The notes under the pieces are model-generated. The model was not told the DNA's origin, ran no database searches, and saw only the letters and a list, made by a program, of their open reading frames with translations. DNA of 64,000 nucleotides from Phenylobacterium sp. (GTDB lineage: Bacteria > Pseudomonadota > Alphaproteobacteria > Caulobacterales > Caulobacteraceae), in the NCBI RefSeq assembly GCF_030651185.1, contig NZ_JAUSCJ010000018.1, positions 1 through 64,000 of the forward strand. Direction: 5' to 3'. The position numbers were made by a program, and so were the translations under genes. Shown in pieces: positions 55,175-63,800 of the stretch (within the stretch, counting starts at the first letter, position 1; every line of letters begins with the position of its first letter).

Positions 55175-56461
55175 TCAGCTCGCTCGCACATAGCGCGCGA
55201 CGAAGAAGCCGTCGGTCCCGCCCACCCGATGATGTGGCAGGATTCTAAGCGTCCCGTCCGACCGCAGGCTGGCCTCCGGCGCCCCGCCTTCGCCGGGCGT
55301 CATCGGCGCCAGGGCGAACTCCGGATTGCGGGCCAGGAAGCCCGGTGTCTGGGCCTCGCCCTCCTCCGGCTCCAGGGAGCAGACGCAATAGACCAGGCGG
55401 CCGCCCGGCTTCACGCGCCTGGCCGCCGAGTCCAGCAGTCGAGACTGGACCCCGGCCAGGGCGGCGACATCGCCGGGCTTGGCGGCCCAGAGGACGTCGG
55501 GATTGCGGCGATAGGTGCCCGTGGCGCTGCAGGGCGCGTCCAGCAGCACCGCGTCGAAGGTGCGGGTGTCGGGCCAGCTTCCGGCGTCGTCGGTGGCGGT
55601 CTCGGCGGTGAGGCCCATGCGGGCGAGATTCTCCGCCACCCGGACCAGGCGCGCGGCCGAACGATCGACGGCCACGACAGAGGCGCCGGCGGCGGCCAGT
55701 TGCAGGGTCTTGCCGCCGGGGGCCGCACAGAGGTCGAGGGCGCTCTCGCCGGGCTTCATGTTCAGAAGCCGCGCGGGCACGGCGGCGCTGGCGTCCTGCA
55801 CCCACCAGGCGCCGTCGGCGAAGCCCGGCCAGGTGGAGATCTCGCCGCGCAGGGCAGATCGTAGCGTGCCGCCGGGCAGTTCCTCGGCTTCCAGGGCGGC
55901 CGCCAGGTCCGGCGACGGCGCCCTGAGGCTGAGATCGGTGGCCGGCTCGGCGGCGATCAGGGTGGCCATGGCGCGCGCGGCGTCCTCGCCGAAGGCCGCG
56001 GCCCAGCGGCTGAACAGCCAGGGCGGGGCCAGCAGTTCCGGATCGGTCATGTCCGGCGGCTCGCGGGTCAGGCCGCGCAGGATGGCGTTGACGACGCCCT
56101 TGAACGCCCGGCCCTCCTTCAGCTCGGCCACCAGGTCGACGCTGGTTCCGACGGCGGCGAAGGCGGGTGTGCCCAGCACGAAGGCCTGGGCGGCGCCCAG
56201 CCGCAGGATGTTGCGCACCACCTCGGGCGGCTCTCGGGAGATGCGGCCGTCGAGAGCCCGGTCGATGGGGCCGAGATGGCGCAAGGTCGCCAGCACCAGG
56301 GCGCGGGCGAACCCCCGGTCACGGGGTTCAAGATTGCGGAAGGCGGGCGTGGCGGCCGCCTCGTCGAAGCCCGAACGGCGGTTGAGGGCCGCTGCGAGCA
56401 GGTCGAGGGCGGCGCGGCGCGCGGGCAGGCCGGCGGCGTCGGAGGCTGAAAGGTCGGTCAC
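55175..56461 (-). CDS. RsmB/NOP2-family rRNA cytosine-C5 methyltransferase
   Basis: A 428-residue RNA methyltransferase. The N-terminal 140 residues form a NusB-like domain (ALDLLAAALNRRSGFDEAA, with PEVVRNILRLGAAQ). The SAM motif is LDLCAAPGGKTLQLAAAG. The two family cysteines are in LLDAPCSATGTYRRNPD and VYCVCSLEPEEGE. This layout is that of RsmB (C967 of 16S rRNA), which is the likely role. It starts with a GTG at 56461 and leads the rpe-heparinase run. Confidence 0.88.
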   Translation of the reverse strand: MTDLSASDAAGLPARRAALDLLAAALNRRSGFDEAAATPAFRNLEPRDRGFARALVLATLRHLGPIDRALDGRISREPPEVVRNILRLGAAQAFVLGTPAFAAVGTSVDLVAELKEGRAFKGVVNAILRGLTREPPDMTDPELLAPPWLFSRWAAAFGEDAARAMATLIAAEPATDLSLRAPSPDLAAALEAEELPGGTLRSALRGEISTWPGFADGAWWVQDASAAVPARLLNMKPGESALDLCAAPGGKTLQLAAAGASVVAVDRSAARLVRVAENLARMGLTAETATDDAGSWPDTRTFDAVLLDAPCSATGTYRRNPDVLWAAKPGDVAALAGVQSRLLDSAARRVKPGGRLVYCVCSLEPEEGEAQTPGFLARNPEFALAPMTPGEGGAPEASLRSDGTLRILPHHRVGGTDGFFVARYVRAS

Positions 56462-56518
56462 GCGGGCGGCGTGCCCGCAAATCGGCCCCTAGGCAAGCCC
56501 CGACGTCGCCGGAGCGCC

Positions 56519-56905
56519 TCAGGCCAAGGCCGGCTTGCGGGCGACGCTGAGGATGGACACACCAAAGATCAGCATGCCCAGGACCAGAAGCACCTCACCC
56601 GCGCCCATGATCGGCGCCACGCTGGTGTCGCCCTTCAGCAGCAGGGCCAGCAGCGGCAGGCTGATCAGGTTGCCGAGGTTGGAGACCACGAAATTGGTCC
56701 AGGCCAGGCGGGTGGGCGTCTGGGCGCCAGCCAAGCCGTAGAAGGTCCCCATCAGGGCGAGCGTCGCCCAGCCCAACAGGTTGATGTGGGCGTGGACCGG
56801 CGACAGGCTGTGGTCGCCGGTCGTGCCCATGAAGATGCCCAGGCACATGCCGGTCAGGGCGTAGAGGACGGCGGCGCCGAAGAAGGCGACGGAAATCTTG
56901 GACAT
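56519..56905 (-). CDS. Small four-helix membrane protein resembling part of oxidase subunit I
   Basis: A 128-residue protein with four predicted helices. SPVHAHINLLGWATLALMGTFYGL (about residues 36-59) looks like a helix of heme-copper oxidase subunit I, with two His in HAHINLLG and a bulky FYG. No other oxidase signature is present, and the length is about a quarter of subunit I, so it is a stand-alone small relative rather than an enzyme. It lies alone; a 5'-UTR of 139 bp separates it from the divergent SdhAF4 gene. A heme-binding role is a guess from the histidines. Confidence 0.68.
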   Translation of the reverse strand: MSKISVAFFGAAVLYALTGMCLGIFMGTTGDHSLSPVHAHINLLGWATLALMGTFYGLAGAQTPTRLAWTNFVVSNLGNLISLPLLALLLKGDTSVAPIMGAGEVLLVLGMLIFGVSILSVARKPALA

Positions 56906-57044
56906 GACACTCCCCCGAATGTTGCGCGTCGTCGCCGAGGCGCGGCCTGGGCGAACACGGTTTGACTACCTAAAATGGGTTGTTCGCCATGGCAACGCTT
57001 GGCGCGAACTGGCGCCGGACGCCGTGCGGGCGTAAATTCAGCGC

Positions 57045-57242
57045 ATGGCCGACTCTGATCCCCCCAACGCCGCCCCCGGCAAGCCGCTGACCCCCGCCGC
57101 CCGCCGCGCGCTGGAAGAAGCCGCCGCCCGTCACGCCGCCGAACAGGACGCCCAGCTGGCGGCGGAGAACGGCGGCCCCGCAGGTCTCGAGCCCACCCGC
57201 TTCGGCGACTGGGAACGCAAGGGCATCGCCGTCGACTTCTGA
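57045..57242 (+). CDS. SdhAF4-type succinate dehydrogenase assembly factor (DUF1674)
   Basis: A 65-residue protein whose C-terminus, GLEPTRFGDWERKGIAVDF, is the conserved DUF1674/SDHAF4 signature (P-T-R-x-G-D-W-E). In mitochondria and alphaproteobacteria this binds flavinylated SdhA and promotes assembly with SdhB. The first 40 residues are an Ala/Glu-rich helix. The sdh genes are not in this window. Confidence 0.88.
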   Translation: MADSDPPNAAPGKPLTPAARRALEEAAARHAAEQDAQLAAENGGPAGLEPTRFGDWERKGIAVDF

Positions 57243-57357
57243 CACGGCCCAGCCTGTTAACCCTTCGCGCCGGAGCTTTCGCGCCTGAGGCGTGAACAGT
57301 CGCCGCAACCGCTTATGCCGCCTAGGTTTCCGCTGAAGACGTGTGGCGGAGAGCGTG

Positions 57358-57945
57358 ATGTCCTGGTTAATGCGAACCGTGTTGGGTCTGGCCTTGGCCT
57401 TCAGTGCGAGCGCCGCCCTGGCGGGATGCCCGAACCCCTGCAGCAGCGGCCGTGGCGACAGCTATCGTGGCGGCCAGAGCAGCTACAGCGGCGGCTACAG
57501 CCTGCGCACCTATGGCGACGTGGCCCAGCACTACGGCTACCCCAGTTGCGGCCAATGCGCCGCCTTCGCGCACGAGCGCGCCTACGAAGACCGCTACGAG
57601 GATCGCGGCCCGCCGCCTTGTCGGGCGGAGAGCTGCGGCGACTGCCGCCAGTGCGGCGAACTGATCCTCAGCAACGCCTTCAGCTACGACGGCGGCGTCG
57701 GCCCCTATCCCGAGGGCGGCTACGGCGGTGGCGGCGGTGGTTACGTGGCCGGCGGCGGGTTCGCCGGCGCGGGCTCGGGCTCCAGCGCTGGCGCCAGCGC
57801 CAGCGCGCGGGCCTCAGCCTCGGCCAGCTCCAGCAGCCACGTCAGCATCAATATCGGCCGGGGTGGCGGTGGCCACAAGGGCGGCGGCGGCGGGTGCAAC
57901 ACCTGCGGCGGCAGCCACAAGGGTGGCTACGGCGGGCATAAGTAA
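57358..57945 (+). CDS. Exported Gly/Cys/Ser-rich low-complexity protein
   Basis: A 195-residue predicted exported protein. A signal peptide (RTVLGLALAFSASAALAG) ends near residue 22, followed by CPNPC, then a Gly/Ser/Tyr stretch, a Cys-rich middle (CGQCAAF, PPPCRAESCGDCRQCGEL), a Gly-rich run, an Ala/Ser run of about 25 residues (ASASARASASASSS) and a Gly/His/Lys tail with CNTC. Ten or so cysteines in C-x-x-C pairs suggest disulfides or metal. ATG 57358 is favoured by GGAGAG; a GTG at 57343 extends it. I know no family; structural surface or adhesive protein is one guess. Confidence 0.65.
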   Translation: MSWLMRTVLGLALAFSASAALAGCPNPCSSGRGDSYRGGQSSYSGGYSLRTYGDVAQHYGYPSCGQCAAFAHERAYEDRYEDRGPPPCRAESCGDCRQCGELILSNAFSYDGGVGPYPEGGYGGGGGGYVAGGGFAGAGSGSSAGASASARASASASSSSHVSINIGRGGGGHKGGGGGCNTCGGSHKGGYGGHK

Positions 57946-57954
57946 TCTGGATCT

Positions 57955-57983
57955 CATGGCCGGGCTTGTCCCGGCCACCCATG
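57955..57983. terminator. Palindrome between converging genes
   Basis: GGCCGGG (57958-57964) pairs with CCCGGCC (57970-57976), flanked by CATGGCC and ACCCATG, in the 49-bp gap between the exported Gly/Cys-rich protein gene and convergent pyrF. It is probably a bidirectional terminator, and belongs to another common intergenic palindrome form. Confidence 0.55.
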
Positions 57984-57994
57984 ATCTCCGAGAT

Positions 57995-58705
57995 TCAGTA
58001 GGCGCCCGCCATCTCCGCGGCGACCCGGATCGCCGCTTCGCGGGGTTCGTTGGCGGCGGTGATCGGGCGACCCACCACCAGGTGCGAGGCGCCGGCCTTG
58101 AGCGCGTCGGCAGGGGTGGCGGCGCGGGCCTGGTCGTTCTTGGCCGACCAGTCGGGTCGCACGCCCGGCGTCACCACCAGGAAGTCCTTGCCGCCGATGG
58201 ACCGCGCCAGGGCCGCCTCGTGCGGGCTGGCCACCACCCCGTCGCAGCCGGCGGCCACCGCCTGGTGGATGCGGCGCTCGACCAGGGAGCGCGCGGTCTC
58301 CGAGAAGCCCATCTCGACCAGGTCGGCGTCGGTCAGGCTGGTGAGCACGGTCACCGCCAGGATCTTGAGGTTGGACCGGCCCTTGCCGCGCACGGCGGCC
58401 TCCATGACCTGGGGTTCGCCATGCACGGTGAGGAAATCGCAGCCGCTATCGGCCAGCACCGCGGTGGAGCGCTGCACCGTGGTGCCGATGTCGTGCAGCT
58501 TCCAGTCCAGGAACACCTGCTTGCCCTTGGCCTTCAACTCGCCGGCCAGGGTCATGCCGCCGCCGGTGGCGAACAGCTCCAGCCCCACCTTGTAGAAGCT
58601 GACGGTGTCGGAGAGCGCCTCGACGATGGCGCGGGCCTCGGCCACGGTGGGCAGGTCCAGCGGGATGATCAGGCGGGGATCGGCTTTGACCAGGGTCTCG
58701 GACAT
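57995..58705 (-). CDS. pyrF: Orotidine 5'-phosphate decarboxylase
   Basis: A 236-residue TIM-barrel enzyme that makes UMP. The catalytic LDWKLHDIGTTV has Asp67, Lys69 and Asp72. RLIIPLDLPTVAEA starts the barrel, and VVTPGVRPDW plus HLVVGRPITAA form the phosphate site. It converges with the preceding exported-protein gene, and marC is divergent upstream. Confidence 0.95.
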   Translation of the reverse strand: MSETLVKADPRLIIPLDLPTVAEARAIVEALSDTVSFYKVGLELFATGGGMTLAGELKAKGKQVFLDWKLHDIGTTVQRSTAVLADSGCDFLTVHGEPQVMEAAVRGKGRSNLKILAVTVLTSLTDADLVEMGFSETARSLVERRIHQAVAAGCDGVVASPHEAALARSIGGKDFLVVTPGVRPDWSAKNDQARAATPADALKAGASHLVVGRPITAANEPREAAIRVAAEMAGAY

Positions 58706-58780
58706 GGCTTAGCTCCGGGCAGGCGCTCAGACCCTCTCACAGAGGTCGGCGCGGGAAACGAATTGGGCTAAGACGCTGCA

Positions 58781-59467
58781 ATGAGCCCGGCAGACTTCGC
58801 GGTCAACTTCTTCGTCGCCCTTTTCGCCCTGATCGACCCGATCGGCACGGTGCCGCTGTTCGCCGCCGCCACGGTGGGGGTGAAGAGCAAGGATTCGCGG
58901 CTGATCGCGGTCTATATCGCCTTCTTCATCCTGTTCTTCCTGACCTTCTTCTACTTCTCGGGCCTGTCCCTGCTGGCCTTCTTCGGAATCTCCCTGCCGG
59001 CCTTCCGGATGGCCGGCGGCATTATCCTGTTCCTGCTGGGCCTGGACATGGTGCGCGGCAACATGGCCGGCAGCGTCGACGCCGACGAAGAGGCCGTGGC
59101 CGGCGAGGGCCGCGCCCACGCCCGCAAGCGCTTCGAGCGGATGATCGTCCCCTTCGCCATGCCCCTGCTGATCGGGCCCGGCGCCATCTCCACCGTGATC
59201 ATCTATGCCAGCGAGGCCAAGCGCTTCGGGTTGATGGGGGCCGCGGTCGGGGTCGGCGTCATCGCGGCCACCGCGCTCTCCACCATGCTGGCCTTCTGGG
59301 CCAGCCCGCTGATCACCCGGATGCTGGGCAAGATCGGCCTGACCATCGTGGTCCGCGTTCTGGGGCTGATCCTCTGCGCCCTGGCGGTTCAGTTCGTGAT
59401 GATCGGCATCGCCGATAGCACCCACGACGTGATCTTGCGGAAGGCGGCCGCGCCCTACGCCCACTAG
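58781..59467 (+). CDS. MarC family integral membrane protein
   Basis: A 228-residue membrane protein with six predicted helices. It shows FFVALFALIDPIGTVPLFA at the N-terminus and PFAMPLLIGPGAISTVI in the middle, the two repeats of the MarC (UPF0056) fold. The function is unresolved; it is not a multidrug exporter as once thought. Its last 4 bp overlap the convergent SDR gene. Confidence 0.9.
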   Translation: MSPADFAVNFFVALFALIDPIGTVPLFAAATVGVKSKDSRLIAVYIAFFILFFLTFFYFSGLSLLAFFGISLPAFRMAGGIILFLLGLDMVRGNMAGSVDADEEAVAGEGRAHARKRFERMIVPFAMPLLIGPGAISTVIIYASEAKRFGLMGAAVGVGVIAATALSTMLAFWASPLITRMLGKIGLTIVVRVLGLILCALAVQFVMIGIADSTHDVILRKAAAPYAH

Positions 59468-60264
59468 ATCTTGCGGAAGCGCGGCCCCTGGGCGGCCATC
59501 AGGGCCAGGGCCCATTCGTCGGGGATCAATTTCACCAGGCCCGCGATGGCCTTGTTCGGCGCGCCCGGGACCGCCACGGCGCGGTTGGCCTCCACGGCCT
59601 CGTAGCCCGCGGCGGCCACCTCGTCGGCGCCCAGCCACAGCCAGGGCGGGGTCGAGGCGCTGATCTTTTCCCGCGTGCCGTTGGCGTCGTGGAATTCGGA
59701 ATAGGTGAAGCCGGGGCAGAGCGCGCTGACATGGACCCCGGTGGCCAGGTTCTCCAGGTGCAGGCTCTGGGAGAACTTCACCAGGTAGCTCTTGGTGGCG
59801 CCGTAGAGGGTATGACCGGCCGAACCGGGGATCAGGCCCGCCAGTGAGGCGACGTTGACGATGCGCCCGAACCGGCGGTCCACCATGCCCGGCAACACCC
59901 GATGCGCCAGCTCGCTGGGCGCCGTCAGCATCACCTGCAGGGCGGCGGCCTGCTGCTCCCAGGTGGTGTCGGCATAGGTCCCGGGCTGGCCGTAGCCGGC
60001 GTTGTTGACCAGGGCGTCCACCACCCGGCCGTGGGCGGTGAGGTGATCGAGGATCGCGCCGGGGGTGGCGGGATCGGCCAGGTCGGCGGCGAAGGTCAGG
60101 GTCTCGACCCCGTGGCGCAGGCCGATGTCCTCGGCAAGACGCTCCAGGCGGTCGGCGCGGCGGGCGGTGAGCGCCACGTCATAGCCGTGGCGGGCGTAGA
60201 TCTTGGCGAAGGCCGCCCCGATTCCGGCCGACGCCCCGGTGATCAGCGCCAGTTTGCGGTCCAT
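59464..60264 (-). CDS. Short-chain dehydrogenase/reductase
   Basis: A 266-residue classical SDR. TGASAGIG (residues 9-16), NNAGYGQPG, the catalytic Ser in NVASLAGLIPGSAG, and YGATKSYLVKFS with Tyr and Lys are present. The second-strand end is TARR, suggesting NADP preference. It resembles YqjQ/DltE-type SDRs of unknown substrate. It is 30 bp downstream of the stress-protein gene on the same strand. Confidence 0.85.
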   Translation of the reverse strand: MDRKLALITGASAGIGAAFAKIYARHGYDVALTARRADRLERLAEDIGLRHGVETLTFAADLADPATPGAILDHLTAHGRVVDALVNNAGYGQPGTYADTTWEQQAAALQVMLTAPSELAHRVLPGMVDRRFGRIVNVASLAGLIPGSAGHTLYGATKSYLVKFSQSLHLENLATGVHVSALCPGFTYSEFHDANGTREKISASTPPWLWLGADEVAAAGYEAVEANRAVAVPGAPNKAIAGLVKLIPDEWALALMAAQGPRFRKI

Positions 60265-60294
60265 GCGTGCCCCGTCCTGAGTCCTGCGGCGTCC

Positions 60295-60768
60295 TTACGC
60301 CAGATCGGCGATCTCGTCGTCGGTCAGGTCGCCGGGGACAATAGTGACCGGCACCTTCCGATCGCCCCACTTCAGTCCCTCCTTGGCGATGGCGGTGACC
60401 AGGGGTCCGGCGCCACGCCCCTCCACGGCGGCGGCGAGGACCAGAATCTTGATCGCCGCATCCTCACTGATCACCTTGCGCAGGGCGACCCGGGTGTTGT
60501 CGGCATGCTCGATGATGAATTCCGGGGCCATGCCGGTCTCGGCGATGACGAACTCGGCCATCTTCTGCAGGGCCGCCTCGGCCTCCTCGCGGGCCTGGCG
60601 CTCGATCTCCTCGCGGACGCCTGACCAGTGCTCGAAGACGGCCGGCTCGATCACCCGCAGCAGGGCGACATGGCCCCCGGTGGACCGCGCGCGGCGGCAG
60701 GCGAACTTCAGCGCGGCGTGGAACTCCGGGCTGTCGTCGGCGATGACCAGGAACTTGCGTTGGCTCAT
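60295..60768 (-). CDS. Universal stress protein (UspA family)
   Basis: A 157-residue single UspA domain starting RKFLVIADDSPEFHAALKFA. The ATP-binding G-2x-G-9x-G-S/T motif is not clean: the region reads AAVEGRGAGPLVTAIAKEGL, so nucleotide binding is uncertain. ATG 60768 begins the domain; the longer frame has no function. It probably shares a transcript with the SDR gene downstream. Confidence 0.82.
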   Translation of the reverse strand: MSQRKFLVIADDSPEFHAALKFACRRARSTGGHVALLRVIEPAVFEHWSGVREEIERQAREEAEAALQKMAEFVIAETGMAPEFIIEHADNTRVALRKVISEDAAIKILVLAAAVEGRGAGPLVTAIAKEGLKWGDRKVPVTIVPGDLTDDEIADLA

Positions 60769-60823
60769 GGACGGACGGTGGCTTGCGGCGAGGGGAAGCG
60801 CAAGCATCCCGCTCAACCCATCA

Positions 60824-60932
60824 CGTCATCCCGGCCGCAGCCAAGCGGAGAGCCGGGAGCCAGGGGCGGTGCGCTGGGCCCCGGTTGGGGTGGACGGGTC
60901 CCAGATCGGCCTGGCGGCCGTCCGGGATGACG
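60824..60932. repeat. Palindromic intergenic repeat, copy 2 (GTCATCCCGG family)
   Basis: The ends CGTCATCCCGG and CCGGGATGACG (60824-60834 and 60922-60932) are inverted repeats; the interior has GC-rich partial pairing (GAGCCGGGAGCC and GGGTCCCAG). It lies between the stress-protein start and the trpS stop. The same end sequences occur at 15598-15708. Confidence 0.7.
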
Positions 60933-60944
60933 GAAGAAGTAGGT

Positions 60945-61982
60945 TCAGCTGCCCCAGAAGCCGACGATCTTCTTCACCTCGGCCAGGGTGGGCGCCGCGG
61001 CCTCGCGGGCCTTCTCCGCGCCGGCCGCCAGGATGCGGTCGATCTCATCGGGCTGGCTCATCAGGCGGCGCATCTCGCCGCTGATGGCGCCGAACTTGGC
61101 CACCGCCAGGTCCGCCAGCATCGGCTTGAAGGACTGGCCAAAGCCCTGGCCGGTGAACTCCGCCAACACATCGGCGGCGGTGCGTTCGGAGAGCGCCGCA
61201 TAGATGCCAATCAGGTTCAGGGCCTCGGGGCGATCCTTCAGCTCCTCCAGGGTCTCGGGCAGGGGATCGGGATCGGTGCGGGCCTTGCGGATCTTCTGCG
61301 AAATGGCGTCGGCGTCGTCCATCAGGTTGAGCCGGGAATTGTCCGACGGATCGGACTTGCTCATCTTCGCCGAGCCGTCGCGCAGGGACATGATCCGCGC
61401 GCCCGGCCCCTCGGTCAGGGCCTCCGGCAGCGGGAAGAAGCCCGGCGCGTCGAAGTCGTGGTTGAACTTCGCCGCGATATCCCGGGTCAGTTCCAGGTGC
61501 TGCCGCTGATCCTCCCCCACGGGCACGTGGGTGGCCTTGTAGATCAGGATGTCGGCGGCCTGGAGCACCGGATAGGTGTAGAGTCCGACGCTCTCGCGTT
61601 CTTTGTGCTTGCCCGCCTTGTCCTTGAACTGGGTCATCCGGTCGAGCCAGCCGAGGCGGGCGACGCAGTTGAACACCCAGGCCAGCTGGGCGTGCTCGGG
61701 CACCGCCGACTGCGGGAAGATGGTGGCCTTGGCTGGGTCCAGGCCCGAGGCCAGATAGGCCGCGGCGATCTCGCGGACCTGGGAGGTCAGGAGCTTCGGG
61801 TCCTGCCACACCGTGATGGCGTGCATGTCGGCCACGAAGATGAAGGTCTCCATCTCGTTCTGCAGCCGGGTGAACTTCACCAGGGCGCCGAGATAGTTGC
61901 CCAGGTGCAGGGCCCCGGAGGGCTGGACGCCGGAGAGCACGCGTTTGGATCCGGCATAGGCGGCGGGAGCTTGTTCGGTCAT
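60945..61982 (-). CDS. trpS: Tryptophan-tRNA ligase
   Basis: A 345-residue class I synthetase. The HIGH-equivalent is HLGNYLGAL (residues 26-34) after SGVQPSGAL, and the KMSKS loop is [16 protein letters not shown]. Tryptophan-pocket residues are in [19 protein letters not shown] 61982 is preferred; an ATG at 62021 adds 13 residues. It lies downstream of murJ and glnD, a familiar alphaproteobacterial run. Confidence 0.96.
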   Translation of the reverse strand: MTEQAPAAYAGSKRVLSGVQPSGALHLGNYLGALVKFTRLQNEMETFIFVADMHAITVWQDPKLLTSQVREIAAAYLASGLDPAKATIFPQSAVPEHAQLAWVFNCVARLGWLDRMTQFKDKAGKHKERESVGLYTYPVLQAADILIYKATHVPVGEDQRQHLELTRDIAAKFNHDFDAPGFFPLPEALTEGPGARIMSLRDGSAKMSKSDPSDNSRLNLMDDADAISQKIRKARTDPDPLPETLEELKDRPEALNLIGIYAALSERTAADVLAEFTGQGFGQSFKPMLADLAVAKFGAISGEMRRLMSQPDEIDRILAAGAEKAREAAAPTLAEVKKIVGFWGS

Positions 61983-62129
61983 GAGGTCAGGCTTTGAAAC
62001 AGAGGACGTGGTGGCGCACATCGGCGCGCCGCGAGAGCGGGATCAGGCGCTGCGCCATCGCCAGGAGATTGTGTCCGGATAAGCCATGACCGATGCGAAT
62101 AGTCCGCGCGGGGTCATTGGGCAAGTCCG

Positions 62130-63761
62130 TCAGAGGTCGGGGACCGAGACCGCCACGTCGCCCTTGCGCCGCTTGAACGCTCCGCGCACCTCCGACGGCG
62201 TGACGCCGCCGAAGGCGAACAGCAGGGCCGGGTAGAGCAGGCCGCCCAGCAGGCAGATCGCCAGGACGGCGATCTCCTTGGCCCCACCGATGCCGGCCAG
62301 GGGCGCCTCGATCACATCGCGGAAGTGGGTGGCGAAGGCCAGGATGACGCCCAGCACCGCGCTGGCGGCCAGCACCCGGAGGATCTTGCCGGTGGCCCGG
62401 GCCGAGGGGCGATAGATCTTCTCGCGCCACAGCAACATCGCCATCTGGGCCACGGTGCCCCAGGAGGCGATGGCCGTGGAGATGGCGATCCCGGGGAAGC
62501 CGATGGTGTAGAACAGCGCCACGCCCAGCACGATATTGACGGCCACCGAGATCAGCGAGAACCGCATCGGGGTCTTGGTGTCGCCGCGGGCGAAGAAGGC
62601 CGGCTGCAGGATCTTGATCAGGATGAAGGCCGGCAGCCCCCAGCCGTAGTGGAACAGCAGCGCGGCTGAGGAGGCCGCGTCGGCATAGGTGAACTCGCCC
62701 CGGGCGAACAGGCCGTCGGTCAGATAGACCGGCATGGCCATCAGGGCGGCGGCGGCCGGCAGGCTGAGCGCCAGGGCGAAGACGATGGCCTGGTCCATCG
62801 CCCCTTGCGTGTCCTCATGATCCTTCAGCTGGAAGGCGGTGGACAGCCGGGGCAGCAGGGCCACCCCGATGGCGACCCCCACCAGGCTCAGCGGCAGCTG
62901 GTAGAACCGCTCGGCGACGTTGAGCCAGACCCGCATGCCCGCCACCTGGGAGGCCAGGATGGCGGAGATGAAGAGGTTGATCTGCACGGCGCTCGACGCG
63001 ATCACGCCGGGCACCGCGCGCTTGACCAGCGCCTTGATCTCCGGCGTGAACCGCAGGGCTTGCAGGCGCACCCGGGCGCCGGTTCGATGCGCGCCCCACC
63101 AGCAGATGGCGGCCTGGCCGACCCCGGCCACCAGCACCGCCACCGAAGCCGCGAAGGCCGCCTGGGTCGGGTCCTTCTGCGGCAGCACCGCCACCAGCAT
63201 CACCAGGTTGAGGATGGTGGGATAGAGCCCGTAGATCACGAACCGCCCCCGCGCCGTCAGGATGCCCGCGAACAGCGAGGCGATCGAGATGCACACCAGG
63301 TAGGGCATTGTGATCTGGGTCAGCAGCACCGCAAGTTTGAACTTGGCCGGGTCGCTCATATAGCCGGGACTGTAGGCCATCATCAGCCAGGGCATGGCCA
63401 GCTGGCACAGCACCGTCACCGCCACGGTGGCGGCGGCCAGGGTGGCCAGGCTGTCGGCGGCGAAGGCGTCGGCGGCTTCCTTGCCGTCGCTGGCCAGCCG
63501 CCGTGAATAGTCCGGCACGAAGGCCGCGGCGAAGGCGCCCTCGGCGAAGATGCGGCGGAACAGGTTGGGGAAGGCCAGCGCCGTGAAATAGGCGTCGGCG
63601 GCGATGTTGCTGCTGCCCCCCAGCCGCGCGGTGATCACCAGGTCCCGGGCCAGGCCCATGAACCGGCTGACCAGGGTCAGGGCCGAATAGATCATCGACG
63701 AGCGGATCATCCCGCCGGACTTGGCGGGGACGGGCGTCGAAGGCGGGGTGGGTTCGCTCAC
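62130..63761 (-). CDS. murJ: Lipid II flippase MurJ
   Basis: A 543-residue MOP-superfamily protein with 14 predicted helices that moves lipid II across the inner membrane for peptidoglycan synthesis. It shows SRFMGLARDLVITARLG at the N-terminus, FPNLFRRIFAEGAFAAAFVP, and ALLPRLSTAF, the conserved MviN/MurJ blocks. The start is a GTG at 63761. It is 39 bp downstream of glnD and 147 bp upstream of trpS. Confidence 0.96.
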   Translation of the reverse strand: MSEPTPPSTPVPAKSGGMIRSSMIYSALTLVSRFMGLARDLVITARLGGSSNIAADAYFTALAFPNLFRRIFAEGAFAAAFVPDYSRRLASDGKEAADAFAADSLATLAAATVAVTVLCQLAMPWLMMAYSPGYMSDPAKFKLAVLLTQITMPYLVCISIASLFAGILTARGRFVIYGLYPTILNLVMLVAVLPQKDPTQAAFAASVAVLVAGVGQAAICWWGAHRTGARVRLQALRFTPEIKALVKRAVPGVIASSAVQINLFISAILASQVAGMRVWLNVAERFYQLPLSLVGVAIGVALLPRLSTAFQLKDHEDTQGAMDQAIVFALALSLPAAAALMAMPVYLTDGLFARGEFTYADAASSAALLFHYGWGLPAFILIKILQPAFFARGDTKTPMRFSLISVAVNIVLGVALFYTIGFPGIAISTAIASWGTVAQMAMLLWREKIYRPSARATGKILRVLAASAVLGVILAFATHFRDVIEAPLAGIGGAKEIAVLAICLLGGLLYPALLFAFGGVTPSEVRGAFKRRKGDVAVSVPDL

Positions 63762-63800
63762 GCCCGCTCTGTGCGCAGGGCCAGGCGCGCCGTCAAGCGA

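Noticed and set aside
62022..62129. Possible small RNA or gene between murJ and trpS
   Set aside because: No convincing frame, ribosome site or stable hairpin is seen.
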